From NCBI GenBank assembly GCA_023053575.1, contig JAKZAP010000010.1:11369225-11433224 (forward strand): 64,000 bases of DNA, written 5' to 3'. Every line of letters begins with the position of its first letter. Position 1 is the first letter of the stretch. Of the stretch, positions 44,735 through 56,624 are shown piece after piece. The DNA comes from Branchinecta lynchi (taxonomy: Eukaryota; Arthropoda; Branchiopoda; Anostraca; Branchinectidae). The position numbers and the translations under genes are program-made. The notes beneath the pieces were generated by a model, which worked only from the letters and a program-made list of their open reading frames with translations, was not told where the DNA came from and did no database searches.

Positions 44735-45195
44735 GATTATTTTATTATGAGGGCACATTAACTCTGGACACTTCGATTCCCCGAAACCACAATTGCTCAT
44801 CGGGGAACATTAGCCCCTGGCATTTGGATTCCCCGACCTGAAAATCGATTATTTGATTATGAGGGAACATTAGCCCCTGGTATTTCGATTCCCCGACCTC
44901 AACTGAACAAAATCAGTATTTTAATGTTGGGGAACATTAGCTTCTCACACTTCGATTACCCGATCTCTAAATCGATTATTTGATTGTGAGGGAACATTAG
45001 CTCTAGACACTTCGATTCCCCGAGTACTCGGGGAATGTTAGCCCAGGGCACATCGATTCCCCGATTTAGCGTGGAAGATTAGCCCTAGGCAAGTAGATTC
45101 CCCGATCTGTCGGGGAACATTAGCTCCTGACACATCGATTCCCCGACAAACAGGGAACAATAGCGTGTCGAGTACCGATTCCCAGATAGGGGAAC
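44735..45195. repeat. Degenerate tandem array, GGGGAACATTAGC...CGATTCCCCGA
   Basis: About eight units of roughly 50-65 bp. Each carries a GGGGAACATTAGCYCC-like start and a CTTCGATTCCCCGA-like end. The ends CGATTCCCCGA and TCGGGGAA are complementary, so each junction can form a small hairpin. Units differ in the middle (several carry AATCGATTATTTGATT). Confidence 0.82.
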
Positions 45196-45229
45196 GATAG
45201 ACACTGCCGTTTTTTTACAAGCTGTCTTT

Positions 45230-45342
45230 TTCTTCTTGAAAACAGTCGTTTTTTCTGCAAAAACATTCGGTAATAATTACCAGCCAGTCGGTAAATGCCT
45301 TGTCCCCCCAAAAAAAAAACATTTTGGCTAGTAACGCCTCTG
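45230..45342. mobile_element. hAT-like right end
   Basis: It ends ATTTTGGCTAGTAACGCCTC followed by TG, nearly identical over about 110 bp to 47560-47672. The matching left end was not identified. Confidence 0.6.
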
Positions 45343-45592
45343 GACGCGTGTCCATGCCTCCACAGTAGCATGGGAATCTACTGTTTCACTACAGTAGAGG
45401 TGTGTTACTTCTGATGTTGTCTAACTTTGGATGATGCAGAACGATATGGAGTAAATCAAACCAAGCAAATATTCAGTTTGCATTAAATGGCTGAATGAGC
45501 TCCAAGTGCTGTATATGCCCAAAGATCAAACTGTTACTAAGGTGAAAAGTGAAAGAGTTTAGAGTGAAAAACCGATACGAGGTCCAAGTACC

Positions 45593-45885
45593 TTGAGATT
45601 TCCGGAAAAGTTAACTAATCCAGAAGTGATCCGATGCTACGCTGACGGTTCGTGGTCTAATGAGATGACCGGAGCAGCATCTATACTGTTCGAAACGAAT
45701 GTAGAGCCAGAGAGGCTGTTCACTCACCTGGGGGAGTTTTCGTCAGTTTACCAGGCTGAGCTGTTCGATATTCTGCAAATTATTGATAGTCTTTTGGACC
45801 AAGGAGCTGTTGACAAAGAAATATATATATTTTCATAACCGAGCTTGTTTAAAATCACTTGAAACCCCGAAAAGCAAACAGCTAT
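45593..45885 (+). pseudogene. RNase H domain fragment of a LINE
   Basis: The frame contains IRCYADGSWSNEMTGAASI and SVYQAELFDILQIID, with the first Asp and the Glu of an RNase H active site. It stops at IYIFS. After a small deletion the downstream sequence resumes in another frame as RACLKSLETPKS, so the expected third motif (FSDS) has lost its Asp. RNase H domains occur at the C-terminus of I/R1-type LINE ORF2 proteins. No reverse transcriptase remains next to it. Confidence 0.75.
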
Positions 45886-45889
45886 TGGG

Positions 45890-46785
45890 GATGGAAGGCT
45901 TTAACAAGATTAATGCAGTTGTTCCGAAATAAAATCCTGCGAACACTTGTCTGGCGAAACACAGAAGAAATAGGATTCTGCATGCTTTTGTCAGTCCTCG
46001 TCATTGTCGTCGGCACATCGGGTTCTTTTTGTACATAGGGAATATAGACGAAATAAAAAATGTTATGCTTTTGTCTGGCGTCGGTCGACTTTTCGGCATA
46101 TTGGGTTCCTTTCATAAGAAAAGAATATAAACATTTGTCGGGAAAAAAACAGAAGAAATCGAATTCTGAATGCTTTTATCGGGTCTCGGTATTCTTGTTG
46201 GGAGGTCGAGTTCTTTTTACACGTAAGGAATACAGAAAAAATTAAATTTTGTACGGTTTTGTCGGGCGTCGATCGACTCGTCGGCACATCTATTTACACG
46301 TAATAATCAAATTCTGCAAACTTCGTCAGCCGGACCCGGCAAGTTCAAGTCTCGTAAACACAACGGTTTTTTTTACACGTAAGAAATTAAGTTCTGTACA
46401 GTCTAGTCGGGAAAGATACAGAAGACATCAAATGTCTGTATAGTTTTGTCGGGCGTCGGTATTCTTGTCGACATATCGGGTTCTTTTTAAACGTAAGAAA
46501 TCAAATTCTGTACACGTTTAACGGGCGCATCCCAGAAGTTTAAGTTTCGTCGGCACATCGGCTTCTATTTAAACGTAAGAAATAAAGATCTTTACAGCCT
46601 TGTCGGGCAAAATACGGAGAAATCGAATTCTGAATGCTTCTGTCTGGCGTCCGTATTCTTGTCGGCATATCGGATTCTTTTTATACTTAAGAAATCAAAA
46701 TTCTGCAAACATTTGTTTGGCGCAAATTTTTCCGGAAAAAACACAGATTTAAAAAATTTCGCCTGCGACGCTTAGTTCAAATTCA
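45890..46785. repeat. Degenerate tandem array, GTCGGGCGTCGGTATTCTTG type
   Basis: Units of about 70-150 bp share GTCGGGCGTCGGTATTCTTG, GGCACATCGGGTTCTTTTTA and ACGTAAGAAATCAAATTCTG-like blocks in repeating order. Its position inside an element ending at 47405 parallels the ATTCGGTA array inside 37230-38696. Confidence 0.75.
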
Positions 46786-46910
46786 AATTCGTTTATTTCC
46801 ATGATATCTTTTAACAAAAATAGTGGTGGATCGTCATATATCGTCGGCAGAGTCATAAATAATCTTATGTATATTACAATTTAAAATTTTTAAAACACAA
46901 GTAGATGTAG
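46775..46910 (-). mobile_element. LINE or SINE 3' end with (TTTGAA)n tail, copy 2
   Basis: On the minus strand it matches 4100-4275 (TGACGATCCACCACTATTTT, ending AATTTGAATTTGAA). It probably inserted into the surrounding hAT-like element. Confidence 0.7.
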
Positions 46911-47329
46911 TTCAACTTGTTCTGGGTAAAGTCATTGGAAGAAGAAGAAAGCTGAAACGAAAAGTCGAATATGTTAATTTAAATATACAAATTACATTAA
47001 ATTAAAGGAACAATGTTAACTGATACATTTCACTTAGTTTTACAGAAATTTTCGCCTGCGGCGCATTTTCGACTATTCTCTATTACGAAGAACGATGTTT
47101 CATTTAGTTGACGTTTAAGGATTTAAGTTCTTGGGGGTTTGAAACACGTTTAAAGCTAGAATTTGAAACGGTAGGTATAGAAAAATTGTAAGCTTAGCTT
47201 TTTTTTTTGCGAAGGATGAAATGAAAAGCCAAATACAATATACGAAATCACTTTATTATACGAAATTACATTAAAGGAATAATCTTAAGTGATGTATTAC
47301 AGTTAGTTTTAAACCGGTTCCATAATGGT

Positions 47330-47405
47330 GTTGGCAAATTTGTTTAGTCCGTCGGCACAATTCGGACGTCCCCCCCCCAAAGGTAAAAGGCTAGTGACGC
47401 CCCTG
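47330..47405. mobile_element. hAT-like right end, CAGGGGCGTCACTAGCC type
   Basis: It ends GGCTAGTGACGCCCCTG after a C run. Internal boxes upstream (TTTTCGCCTGCGGCGC at about 47050) match those in 37230-38696. The left end was not located, so the element's extent (possibly from about 45.9 kb) is inferred. Confidence 0.5.
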
Positions 47406-47559
47406 TGGGGAGGGGGGAGCCCCCCCGCCTCCGATTTTGTTGGCCAGTCGGTAAGAAATAGCCGTGTCGGCGCGAAAAAACAGTCGATCTTTTTTTAAAA
47501 ATAGCAGTTTCTTAAAAATAGTAGTTTTTCTTAAAATCAGCTGACTTTTCGTCAACACA

Positions 47560-47672
47560 GTCGTTTTCTCAATAATAGTCGTTTTTATCTGCAAAATCAG
47601 TCGGTAAAATGATCAGCCAGTCGGTAAACACCTTGCCCGCCCACCCAAACATTTTGGCTAGTAACGCCTCTG
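47560..47672. mobile_element. hAT-like right end, second copy
   Basis: Nearly identical to 45230-45342, including CAGCCAGTCGGTAAA and the terminal GTAACGCCTCTG. Confidence 0.6.
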
Positions 47673-47986
47673 GTTGTGCATAACGTTTCCAAAGTTACAA
47701 TAGATTACATCCCAAATGTTGTGTGTTATCTGTTATGAAACATCTGACAGTGTACCTAGTCGTGAAACCAATTACTTGTATTGTATAGAATTAGAGAAAA
47801 CTGCTGCTAAAGAAGACTTTCCAGCATCCGGCCGACTCTGCTAATGATTTGTTAGGCTATATCAGTTTCATCTTTTTTCTTTTTTTTTTCTTACATCCTT
47901 TTACAATTTTCGTTGGCAAATTTGAGACTTCATTTAACTCCGGAGTAAGTAGTTAGCTGTTGGGTTAATTTTGTTGTCTTTTCCAG
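47673..47986 (+). other. 5' flank of UGGT with likely 5'-UTR intron acceptor
   Basis: Sequence immediately before the start codon reads TTTTGTTGTCTTTTCCAG at 47969-47986, a strong splice acceptor 12 bases upstream of ATG. The first UTR exon and promoter should therefore lie further upstream and were not identified. Confidence 0.6.
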
Positions 47987-47998
47987 AGAAAACTCAAG

Positions 47999-49837
47999 AT
48001 GAGGGGTTCAGTATTCCTGGTCCTACTTGCTAGCTTCTTGTGTCAGACAGATGCTTTTTTGAAACCTGTTTCAACTGTGCTGAAAAGCAAATGGCTGGAC
48101 TACCCCTTGATACAAGAAATAAGTGAATTCCTTTGGGAGGAAGATCCAAGTTACTTTTGGTCATTCGTTGATTCTGTTTCTCAAAATGCATATTTTGAGT
48201 CGGAGCGTAGTGACAAAGATTTGTATGACTTTCTCCTTAGCGAGTCAGAAAGATACTTGACGAAGGACAAGGTCGGTTTGCTGAAGTTCACACTCTCTCT
48301 AAGAACGTATTCACCTACCATTGCTATGTACAACCAAATTGCCGGCCAGAAAAGCTACCCTGGTTGTGCTGCATTCGTGGATGTGAATGGAGTCTCCACC
48401 TGTGATCATAATGAGCTTGACCAGGTCATTTTTGCAGCCCAGGAAATGAGTAGGTCTGAGACGTTTAAAATCGACCACATTTATCCCGGGCCAGCACTCA
48501 CTGATGGGAAGCAGCGGTCAGTTGTGGCAATTTTATATGGTGAACTTGGAACACCAGAATTTGCATTGTTCCACAATACACTTCGTGGACTTGCCAAAGC
48601 GGGTCGTGTTGATTACATTCTGAGGCATTTCAATAAGAAGCCAAGCCATGAGCGAACCAGGTTGTCTGGATATGGTGTGGAGCTGCAAATCAAGTCGACC
48701 GAGTATAAAGCCAGTGACGATGCAAAAATCACAGGAAATATTACTTACGAAGAGCTAGGGAAAGAAGCTGCGGCTGGGGATGAGGTGGAGGGTTTCCTTT
48801 TTGAGCAACTAACTGCGCTTTACCCAGATAGAGTAAATGATTTGAAAGCACTGAAAGCCGATTTGCTGATTGAAAATTCGGACTTTACCCCGATGAAAGT
48901 GTGGCAGCTGCAGGATCTAAGTAACCAGGCAGCTAGTCGTGTTCTGGAGTCCCCAAAGGGCGAGCATCTCAAAACATTGGCGAGTATTTCCCAGAATTTC
49001 CCGATTCAAGCAAGATCTCTTGTTCGCACGAAAGTAACAGAAAATCTACGCAAGGAAATCAAGAAAAATCAGGCGCAGTTTCGAGATCTCCTAAATCTCT
49101 CTCCTGGGGATTCTGCGCTTTTCCTGAACGGACAGTATTTTGATGTTGATTCCTTGGATATGTTTTCACTTCTTGATTCCATCAGGTCTGAGTTGAAGCT
49201 GATGCACGGCTTCCACAAAATTGGCATTCCCTCGGATAAGATCCACGACCTTCTACTGTTAAAAGTAGAAGACGATCAGCAGGAATATGTTCTTGATATT
49301 CGAGATGCTGCAGTGCGATATGTGAACGATATCGAGAGCGAGCCGCAGTATGCACGCTGGCCATCTTCTGTTACCGACCTTCTCCGACCGACCTATCCCG
49401 GAATGATCCGCTCCTTACGTAAGAACGTCAACCATCTTGTTTTTGTTCTGGACCCAGCCGTCCCTAGCGCCAAGGTCCTCGTGAAGTTCGCTGAATCCTT
49501 CCTGCTGCACAATGTGCCGCTGAGAATTGGCTTTGTCTTCGCCGTTGATGCCTCTGAAGAACTTACCGGATTGACCGATCCAGGTGTGGCTCTTGTGAAT
49601 GCGTTCAACTTCATCACAGAAGAAGAAGATTCGAAAACGGCACTGAGTTTTATCACCGATGTGTACTCGGCTGCTGGAACACGGAAGGTCGAGGTGCATG
49701 ATGTAACAAAAGTTTTCCAGAAGAAGTATAAAAAGGTGGAGCTTGAAACCGTGTTCGGTGATGATTCGGAGTATGATGTAGGCAGAAGACTGGCCCAGGA
49801 CTTCGTTCGAAGAACCGATCTGAAGGACCTTCCTCAG
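47999..49837 (+). CDS. UGGT: UGGT coding exon 1
   Basis: 613 codons from ATG to the donor CCTCAG|GTAAGA. It encodes the signal peptide and the N-terminal thioredoxin-like region, including [20 protein letters not shown]. This is an unusually long uninterrupted exon for this gene. Confidence 0.95.
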
Positions 49838-52800
49838 GTAAGAATTTTTTTCGAACACCAAACACCTCCATTAGGAACTTGAACGTACTGTTCTACTCGT
49901 GTGTTTACAATCTTAGGCTCCTGGAATCACGTACTAGCAGCCGTACCAACCTATTTCAGATTAGAGTTAAAACATGTTGCATCAAAGTAAAGGGCAGAAG
50001 GAAATTCCACTATTATCTGATCATGGGCCTTACCCCTCTTTCAGCTTCTTTTATGTTCATATGTGATTAAGCTAATTGCCACAGCTGTGCGTAAAACTGT
50101 TTTACTCCCAGTGGATCGAAGGAGGAAAAAGAATGCGTCCAGGAAAACTTAGAAATCGTAAAATACTCTGAACTGGTCAGTGATCTCAATAATAAACTAA
50201 AAACTACTGTTGAACTTCTTGGATCAGAGTAGATCTGACCCGTTTTTTTAAGTCTTTTGCTATTCTTCATCAGTTTACCAGTGCTGAGAACAATTTACAA
50301 ATCTTCGGTTTTGCTTTACTTTGTTATTTCGGTTCAGATGTTCGTACTTTTACCCAGTGTTAAGATTTTATATTGATGATTCGGAGTTAGCACTTCGTAA
50401 ATTATTATTATGGGAGAATTATTATTACTATTACGGCAAAAAAGGATTACTTCATAAGTTATGTTTTATGTTTCAGGTCCTCTTCAACGGTAAACCTTTG
50501 GAAAAATCCAGCTTAGAAAACACAGAATTCGAGGAAGCTGTGATCATGGAAATAATGAAGACGATGAACATCATCACCAAAGCAGTCGTCAAAGGTGAAG
50601 TCACCGACCATGACAGCATTCTCGACTACCTCATGTCCCAACCCAACGTTGTCACGCGGTTCAACAATCGAATTCTCCGCGCAGAGCCTAAGTTTTTGCA
50701 AGTCGATGGTAATCCACTCCCCCGAATGTGCGCCACTAGCTTGATAGAAGTAGAAGATAGGGATTTGACTGCCAGCTTGATTGAACATATGGACTATATA
50801 AGCGGATGCCAAGACGTAGCATACTGTCCTGTCACAGTATGGGTGGTGATGGATTTGTCCAAACCGGAGGAGCGCGAGATGATGAGCGAGTACATCGGCT
50901 TTGTTAAGAAATCCAAAAAAATGCGGATCGGAGTCATTCATAATGGAAAGCCCCGCCCGGAACATGTAGTCTCAATCCCTAACCTTTACCAAACCATCAT
51001 GGATCATGCTCCAACTGACAAAAGGGCCGCGTTAGTCGATATCATTTTGAAGCCTACGAATGCAAAGGCACTGGAAAGCGGGGCGAAGAAAATCTCAGAA
51101 ATACAAGGACTTTCAGACATGGAGAAGAAGTATGAGCACGCTTCGGAAGTGATGCACTGTGATCGACTATTTGTTGAGCGCGTCTTACAGTGGGGCACGG
51201 GCGTCAGGGGAGTTATTGCGAACGGGAGAGTCTTCGGCCCCTTAGATTCTGATGAGCCCTTCTCAGTCTCTGACCTAGAACTGACCATGAAAGTAATGAT
51301 CACGCACGCTACTCATATTTACGTCAAGCTTGGTAAATTCTCCGATCCGGGTACGAGCAATTTAATCCTTAAAGCCCATGCGATAGTGGCTCAGAATACT
51401 GGAGCACGGAAGAGGCATGAAATCATCGGCGTGTCGACTGACCACAGTGGGCTACAGATTAGTGCTCGCGACCCGTCAATGCCTGTCTTTAAGCTCGATG
51501 TTATTCTAGACCCATTGACAACTGGTGGACAGAAGCTGTCAGGTATTTTGGTACCTTTAAGCCAAATGATCAACGCAGATATTCGCGTATTTTTCAACTG
51601 CATAGCGAAACATAGCCAAATGCCTTTAAAGAGCTTCTACAGATTTGTTCTCGAACCTGAAATTCAGTTTTCGAACGAAGGGAAATATCTCTCAGGACCA
51701 GTAGCTGTGTTTGGCCTACCGCAGGCCACGCCACTATTGACTCTGAATATGCATGTACCCGATAATTGGCTGGTTGAGGCAGTGGAATCGATACACGATC
51801 TGGATAATATTAAGATTGCTGAAGTCGAGGGTGGGGTGCACAGCGAATTCGAACTTGAATATCTCCTACTCGAAGGCCAATGCTTTGAGCTACCCAGTGG
51901 GTCACCTCCGAGGGGTCTCCAGCTCACCCTAGGCACTGAAAATAATCCAAATGCCGTTGACACAATTGTAATGGCAAACCTTGGCTACTTCCAGCTCAAA
52001 GCTAATCCGGGTATGTGGATTTTAAAACTTCGTGAGGGTCGCTCGGATGAACTGTATACCATCGCGAGCCAAGAGGGCATGGAAACATCAGAATCTTCTG
52101 AAAACCGCGTACTCATCACTTCCTTCAAATCGCATATGTTGAAGCTTAAAGTGCAAAAGAAACCTGGTAAAGAATTGGAGGATCTGCTCGGCGATGAAGG
52201 TGAGGAAGGAGGACTTTGGAGCTCCTTTGCCAGTAAGTTCACCGGTACCCCCAGTGAGCAAAAGGAAGAGACGCTGAATGTGTTCTCACTCGCGTCTGGA
52301 CACTTGTACGAGCGCCTCCTACGAATTATGATGCTCAGTGTGCTAAAAAATACCAAAACTCCAGTGAAATTTTGGTTCTTGAAAAACTATCTATCTCCCA
52401 CCTTTAAGCGCTTTCTACCCACCATGTCTGAAAAATATGGATTTGAGTATGAGCTGGTTCAGTACAAGTGGCCTCGCTGGTTGAACCAGCAAACTGAGAA
52501 GCAGAGAGTCATCTGGGGATACAAAATTCTCTTCCTAGACGTTCTCTTCCCGCTAGATGTCAAGAAGTTCATATTCGTGGACGCCGATCAAGTTGTGAGG
52601 GCGGATTTGACAGAGTTGAGGGATTTGGATCTTGGAGGCGCGCCGTATGGGTATACGCCGTTCTGCGAAAGTCGAAAGGATATGGACGGATACCGTTTCT
52701 GGAAGCAGGGATATTGGAAAAATCATATGCAGGTAAGTTGGAGAAGTTTGTGGGTAGTTTTGTGAACCATCTATTTTTGGGATCCCAAAACGTAAATGGA

Positions 52801-55800
52801 GGACCTATGACATCGCAAAAGTTGTCCGTCTGTCCGCACGATAACTCTCGAAGGGATTCAGATATTTTGATAAAACTTGGTGGGAGGATCCTATGGGTCA
52901 AAGTACAGGTCAAGTTCGAAGATTGGCTCTGTAGCCCTATATTTGAGGGTGGAGGAGGGGTTTCAAATTAAGGGGCGAACAAAATATTTTTTGAAAGCTA
53001 TTGAGATAGTTTATCTAGGGGTAAAGAGACATGCTGAATTCCAATCTGAAATTTATTTTCTCGCCGGACAGATAGTTCACCCGGAATCCGGCAAAAACCG
53101 GAAAATTTGCGAAAAGTAAAAGTTTAATATGAAGTTGATTAGAGGTTCGATTTAGGGACAAGGACACGTGCCGAGTCCGAATATGAAATTTATTTTCTCG
53201 CCGGACAAATACTTCGGCCGGAATCCGGGCAAAACCGGAAAATTGTTAAAAGTAAAAGTTTTATTTAAATTTGATAAGGTGTTCGATATGCGGGTAAGAA
53301 GACATGCTGAATTCGCATATGACAATCATTTTCTCACCGGATGTTTAGATCGCTTGGAATCCGGCTGAAACCGGAAAATTTGTTAAAAGTAAAAGTTTAA
53401 TCTGAAGTTGATTAGAGGTTGGATGTAGGGGTAAGGAGACATGCTGAATTTGCTTTTGAGCTATAGTTTTTTGCCAGACAAGTAGTTTGTCCGGAATCTG
53501 GCCGAAACCTGAAGTTGGACAGACGTAAGGAAGGAAGGAGATACGACGTAGGCTATAGGGTAAACCATATGCTGAATCAGTATCTGAATATTTGACAGCG
53601 CAAAACGGATATCTGAATATATCTGAACTTGTCGAAATTCGGCTGGCGTATCCGGTTTGCACTGTCAAATACGAACTTGGTCTTCTCCGATTATTACCAT
53701 TGGCCTTAACCTATTTTTAAATGTTTAAAGTAAAAATGCTCAAGAAGTCTGTTGAAGACCGAATATCTACAAGACCGAATTGTCGGGAGCAAATATTAAA
53801 CTTTTTGAGATCCCGTCGAAACCTTTGGTCTTGTTTATTTGGACCGTCTTTGCGCCAAGCCAACTAGTTCTTTTAGCTTTACTCGTGCCTAGGAATAGCC
53901 CCACTCCGGTGGTCATTACGAACTGACCTTGAGCTTGAAATTGCGTATAATCTTTCTGCACGCCAAGGTTTGCTTCGATCCTGCCGTTTCTGTTGTAATT
54001 TCTCCGCCCACTACAATTGTGTAGACCTCACCATCCTCCTGCAATAGCCAGATTTGATCGACAGTTGATTTTATGCATGCGCTCGTGTAAAAAGTATACT
54101 TCTTTGAACGTTAGTTAACTTCGAATTTACCTTTTCCTCAACTTTCTACGACAAAAATCAACGAGCAATCAGCCAAAACAGCTAAGTAAGGGCTCCTAAG
54201 AAATCCTGAATAGGTGTTATGCGTCTTCATCTTACAGTTTGGCCCAAATCTGCGCTGTTTAAAGGTAACTGACGTTCGAAGAAGCATACTTTTGCTGTAC
54301 CAGCTAGCAACTCTCATCCGAACCGGATCACCCCTTTAGAAGTTAAGCATGCCACAGTGCTTTTCAAGTGCCCTTCATACAGGTTATAACGAGGATTAAA
54401 GCTTTTAAAGCACAATGGACACTTTAAATGCTTTATTTTGTATTAAATGCTTCACAAATAAACATTTCCAACTTCCTTTAGAAGGCGCTACGAAAATTGG
54501 CCGTTTTCTTGTTATCCTTGTCTTTACCTCTCTGGCATTTCGGCGATCCAAATCTTAGGAGCTGGGATATCGTGGCAGGAAATTCAAAAACTCCCAGCAA
54601 CGCTTGATAGAAAAGGATGTATTTGAGATGTCACCGATAAGTCAAGCCGCAGATGCAGTTTACCTGATTGTTCTAGCGTGTCATCAGAAGTTCCATGTTT
54701 TAAGTGCCTATTAAAAGTTTTTCTTTGTGGAATAGTGTTGTGAAGCTTGATTAACTTGCTTTATAAAATGTACCAGAATATGCAATAAGTTTATAAAAAA
54801 TAACATAGCTACAAAAATCATTAAAAAACAAATAGCCTATTCAAATCTGAATTAGACAAGCTGATTTATGCATAAAATAAAGATCTACTAAGTGTTATAA
54901 GAAACATCACTTTTATCTTTGTCCAAGCTAGTAAACTAAGCATGTACTGGCCCAAAATATTACGCTTTGAAATATCACAGAGAGGAAACTGTTGAAAAAG
55001 CTGCTGAGCTAGGGGGTAAGCATTGTTCCTAGGTTGTTACAGAGTGGGATTGGGGTAGTTAGATGTGCCCATTGAACTTTAAGAGACTGGAACACCTCCA
55101 AGGCGGAAAATTGGAGTTCCCGTTGAACCTGCCCGCTTTACTAATAGGCTCCACCTTTCGTAGTTTCATGTTCCTAGCATGCATGAGCATGCTGATGATC
55201 GTTTATGAACCCTCGAAAATTTCTAGTAAGAAACACATTCTAGTGGAGGAGAGTGAATGGAAATCTTTTGAACAGAATTTCGGAGCTGTTTGTTTAGTCA
55301 CGGTTCCATGCGCTCCAAATGGCGCCGGTGTATCTATTCGGTCGATCTTCCAGATCAATACGGACAGTGAACCAACCACATGGAGCGGGAAACGTGTCAG
55401 GTTCTTTTAATGTAAAACATGTGATAACAATATAAATCGATCAGGGGGAGCTGGCAGGGATACAAGCTCGTTAGTTCGGTCCCGCACGAGAATATAGGAC
55501 TTCATTGCGATGTAGCAAGCTGGTGAAAGATTATCATACATCTATCAGATATACGTTTACAGCCTGTTCCATCCTACTTACCGTAGTTACTACGCATGAC
55601 GTCACGAATTTTGGCTTCTTGGCACCAAAGCTGGAATGCATTTTTTTTTTTTTTTTAAATATCGCTCCTCGGGGTAATCCGGCCAATCACGTTACAGAGA
55701 TTTGTAGTCACCTCGGTTACTACGATCCCGAGCATGGTAAGCAAATAGTTACTATTAGTTAATATTTCGAGAAGGTTGGAACGTTCAGCGTAGTAACTTT

Positions 55801-56321
55801 TCGTGAGGTTGGAACGGAACTGAATTAGTAAGTAATAGCTACTATTGTTAGAAGAGTGGAACACGCCCTCAGTGTTATCAGTTACTGATTGTTTGTTTCT
55901 ACAGGGACGAAGATACCACATTTCTGCACTCTACGTCGTAGACTTGAAAAAGTTCCGGAAGATCGCCGCCGGAGACCGACTTCGCGGACAGTACCAAGCC
56001 CTAAGCCAAGACCCCAACAGCCTTTCCAACTTGGATCAAGATCTTCCAAACAACATGATTCATCAAGTAGCGATAAAGTCCCTGCCGCAAGAGTGGCTGT
56101 GGTGCGAAACTTGGTGCGACAATGCTTCGAAAGCAACTGCAAAAACCATAGACCTTTGTAATAACCCGATGACCAAAGAGTCAAAATTGACGGCCGCCCA
56201 GAGGATTATCGCTGAATGGTCGAGTTATGACAACGAAATCAAAGAATTACTCAGTGAGTTTAATAGAGATTCAAGTGAAAAGGCGGAAGAGAGGACAGCC
56301 CACGACCCCTCTGAATTGTGA
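47999..56321 (+). CDS. UGGT: UDP-glucose:glycoprotein glucosyltransferase (UGGT), complete, 3 coding exons
   Basis: UGGT is the ER folding sensor: it adds glucose from UDP-glucose to the N-glycan of misfolded glycoproteins, returning them to calnexin/calreticulin. The exons 47999-49837, 50477-52732 and 55905-56321 all join in phase 0 to give 1503 residues, close to the usual 1500-1550. Residues 1-19 ([19 protein letters not shown]) form a signal peptide. The next 1100 or so residues cover the thioredoxin-like and beta-sandwich folding-sensor region. The GT24 catalytic domain starts near 1214 ([15 protein letters not shown]) and has the metal-binding DAD at 1315-1317 ([12 protein letters not shown]), then [15 protein letters not shown] and [20 protein letters not shown]. 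The C-terminus is PSEL, a non-standard KDEL-like ER signal. No frameshift or lost key residue was seen. Confidence 0.97.
49838..50476 (+). other. UGGT intron 1
   Basis: 639 bp, GT-AG. No repeat family from elsewhere in the window was recognised in it. Confidence 0.75.
50477..52732 (+). CDS. UGGT: UGGT coding exon 2
   Basis: 752 codons between the acceptor TTATGTTTCAG and the donor ATGCAG|GTAAGT. It continues the folding-sensor region and carries the first two thirds of the GT24 domain with the DAD motif. The join to exon 3 reads [17 protein letters not shown], as in other UGGTs. Confidence 0.96.
52779..53830 (+). repeat. Interspersed repeat family G, copy 2, with internal tandem units
   Basis: It opens GGGATCCCAAAACGTAAATG and ATCGCAAAAGTTGTCCGTCT. 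At 52990-53530 it carries about four tandem units of 110-130 bp with CCGGAATCCGGC, AAACCGGAAAATTTG and AAAGTAAAAGTTT. It closes with GAGATCCCGTCGAAACC. Inverted relative: about 59610-61143. A foldback B fragment is present near 53590-53670. Confidence 0.78.
55563..55870 (-). mobile_element. MITE family H, intact copy
   Basis: The inverted terminal pair is CCTGTTCCATCCTA on the left and GAGTGGAACACGCCCTC on the right. It reads uninterrupted through CCGTAGTTACTACGCATGAC, the point where the other copy (8870-12205) holds a LINE, apart from a T run near 55640. The right end is 34 bp from the UGGT exon 3 acceptor. Confidence 0.85.
55905..56321 (+). CDS. UGGT: UGGT coding exon 3
   Basis: The acceptor is TTTGTTTCTACAG. 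It encodes 138 residues and [41 protein letters not shown] and [17 protein letters not shown], the most conserved end of UGGT, then a charged tail and PSEL. Confidence 0.97.
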   Translation, partial: GRRYHISALYVVDLKKFRKIAAGDRLRGQYQALSQDPNSLSNLDQDLPNNMIHQVAIKSLPQEWLWCETWCDNASKATAKTIDLCNNPMTKESKLTAAQRIIAEWSSYDNEIKELLSEFNRDSSEKAEERTAHDPSEL

Positions 56322-56519
56322 TTACGAAACTTTTTAGGAATTTACAGAAATCGAACTGACTCGTAAAGAACGTCTTGTGTATTTGGAAATGAAATAATGT
56401 ATTTAGCCGAAAGTTAAAATACTTTATGGGAAAGGGCAACTTAAAATGACGTAGGTACAAGGCTTCTTTCATTCCAGTTGCCAAAAGATTTGTAACGTGA
56501 TGAAGTTATCTGCGTGAGT

Positions 56520-56525
56520 AATAAA
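56520..56525 (+). promoter_or_regulatory. Candidate UGGT polyadenylation signal AATAAA
   Basis: The canonical hexamer lies 199 bp after the stop codon, in a plausible 3' UTR position. Confidence 0.5.
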
Positions 56526-56624
56526 CAAATAAGGGGGCTGCTCAGCTTGCAACACGAAATCAAGCCAGGCGTCCTGGACACTGATACAAACAGTAGTCTT
56601 ATGTCTGGGAGCTTTAAGGATAGT

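Larger units (their letters stand above)
52733..55904 (+). other. UGGT intron 2 with family G and H repeats
   Basis: 3.17 kb. A family G element starts 46 bp after the donor (52779-53830) and a family H MITE ends 34 bp before the acceptor (55563-55870). The middle, 53831-55562, shows nothing recognised beyond short A/T-rich runs; the 115-residue open frame at 55063-55410 resembles no known protein. Confidence 0.65.

Noticed and set aside
44735..45195. CRISPR array
   Set aside because: Units are degenerate and contiguous without unique spacers, and the sequence is clearly from an animal genome.
55063..55410. 115-residue open frame in UGGT intron 2
   Set aside because: No homology recognised, no splice signals, and UGGT reads correctly from exon 2 to exon 3 without it.
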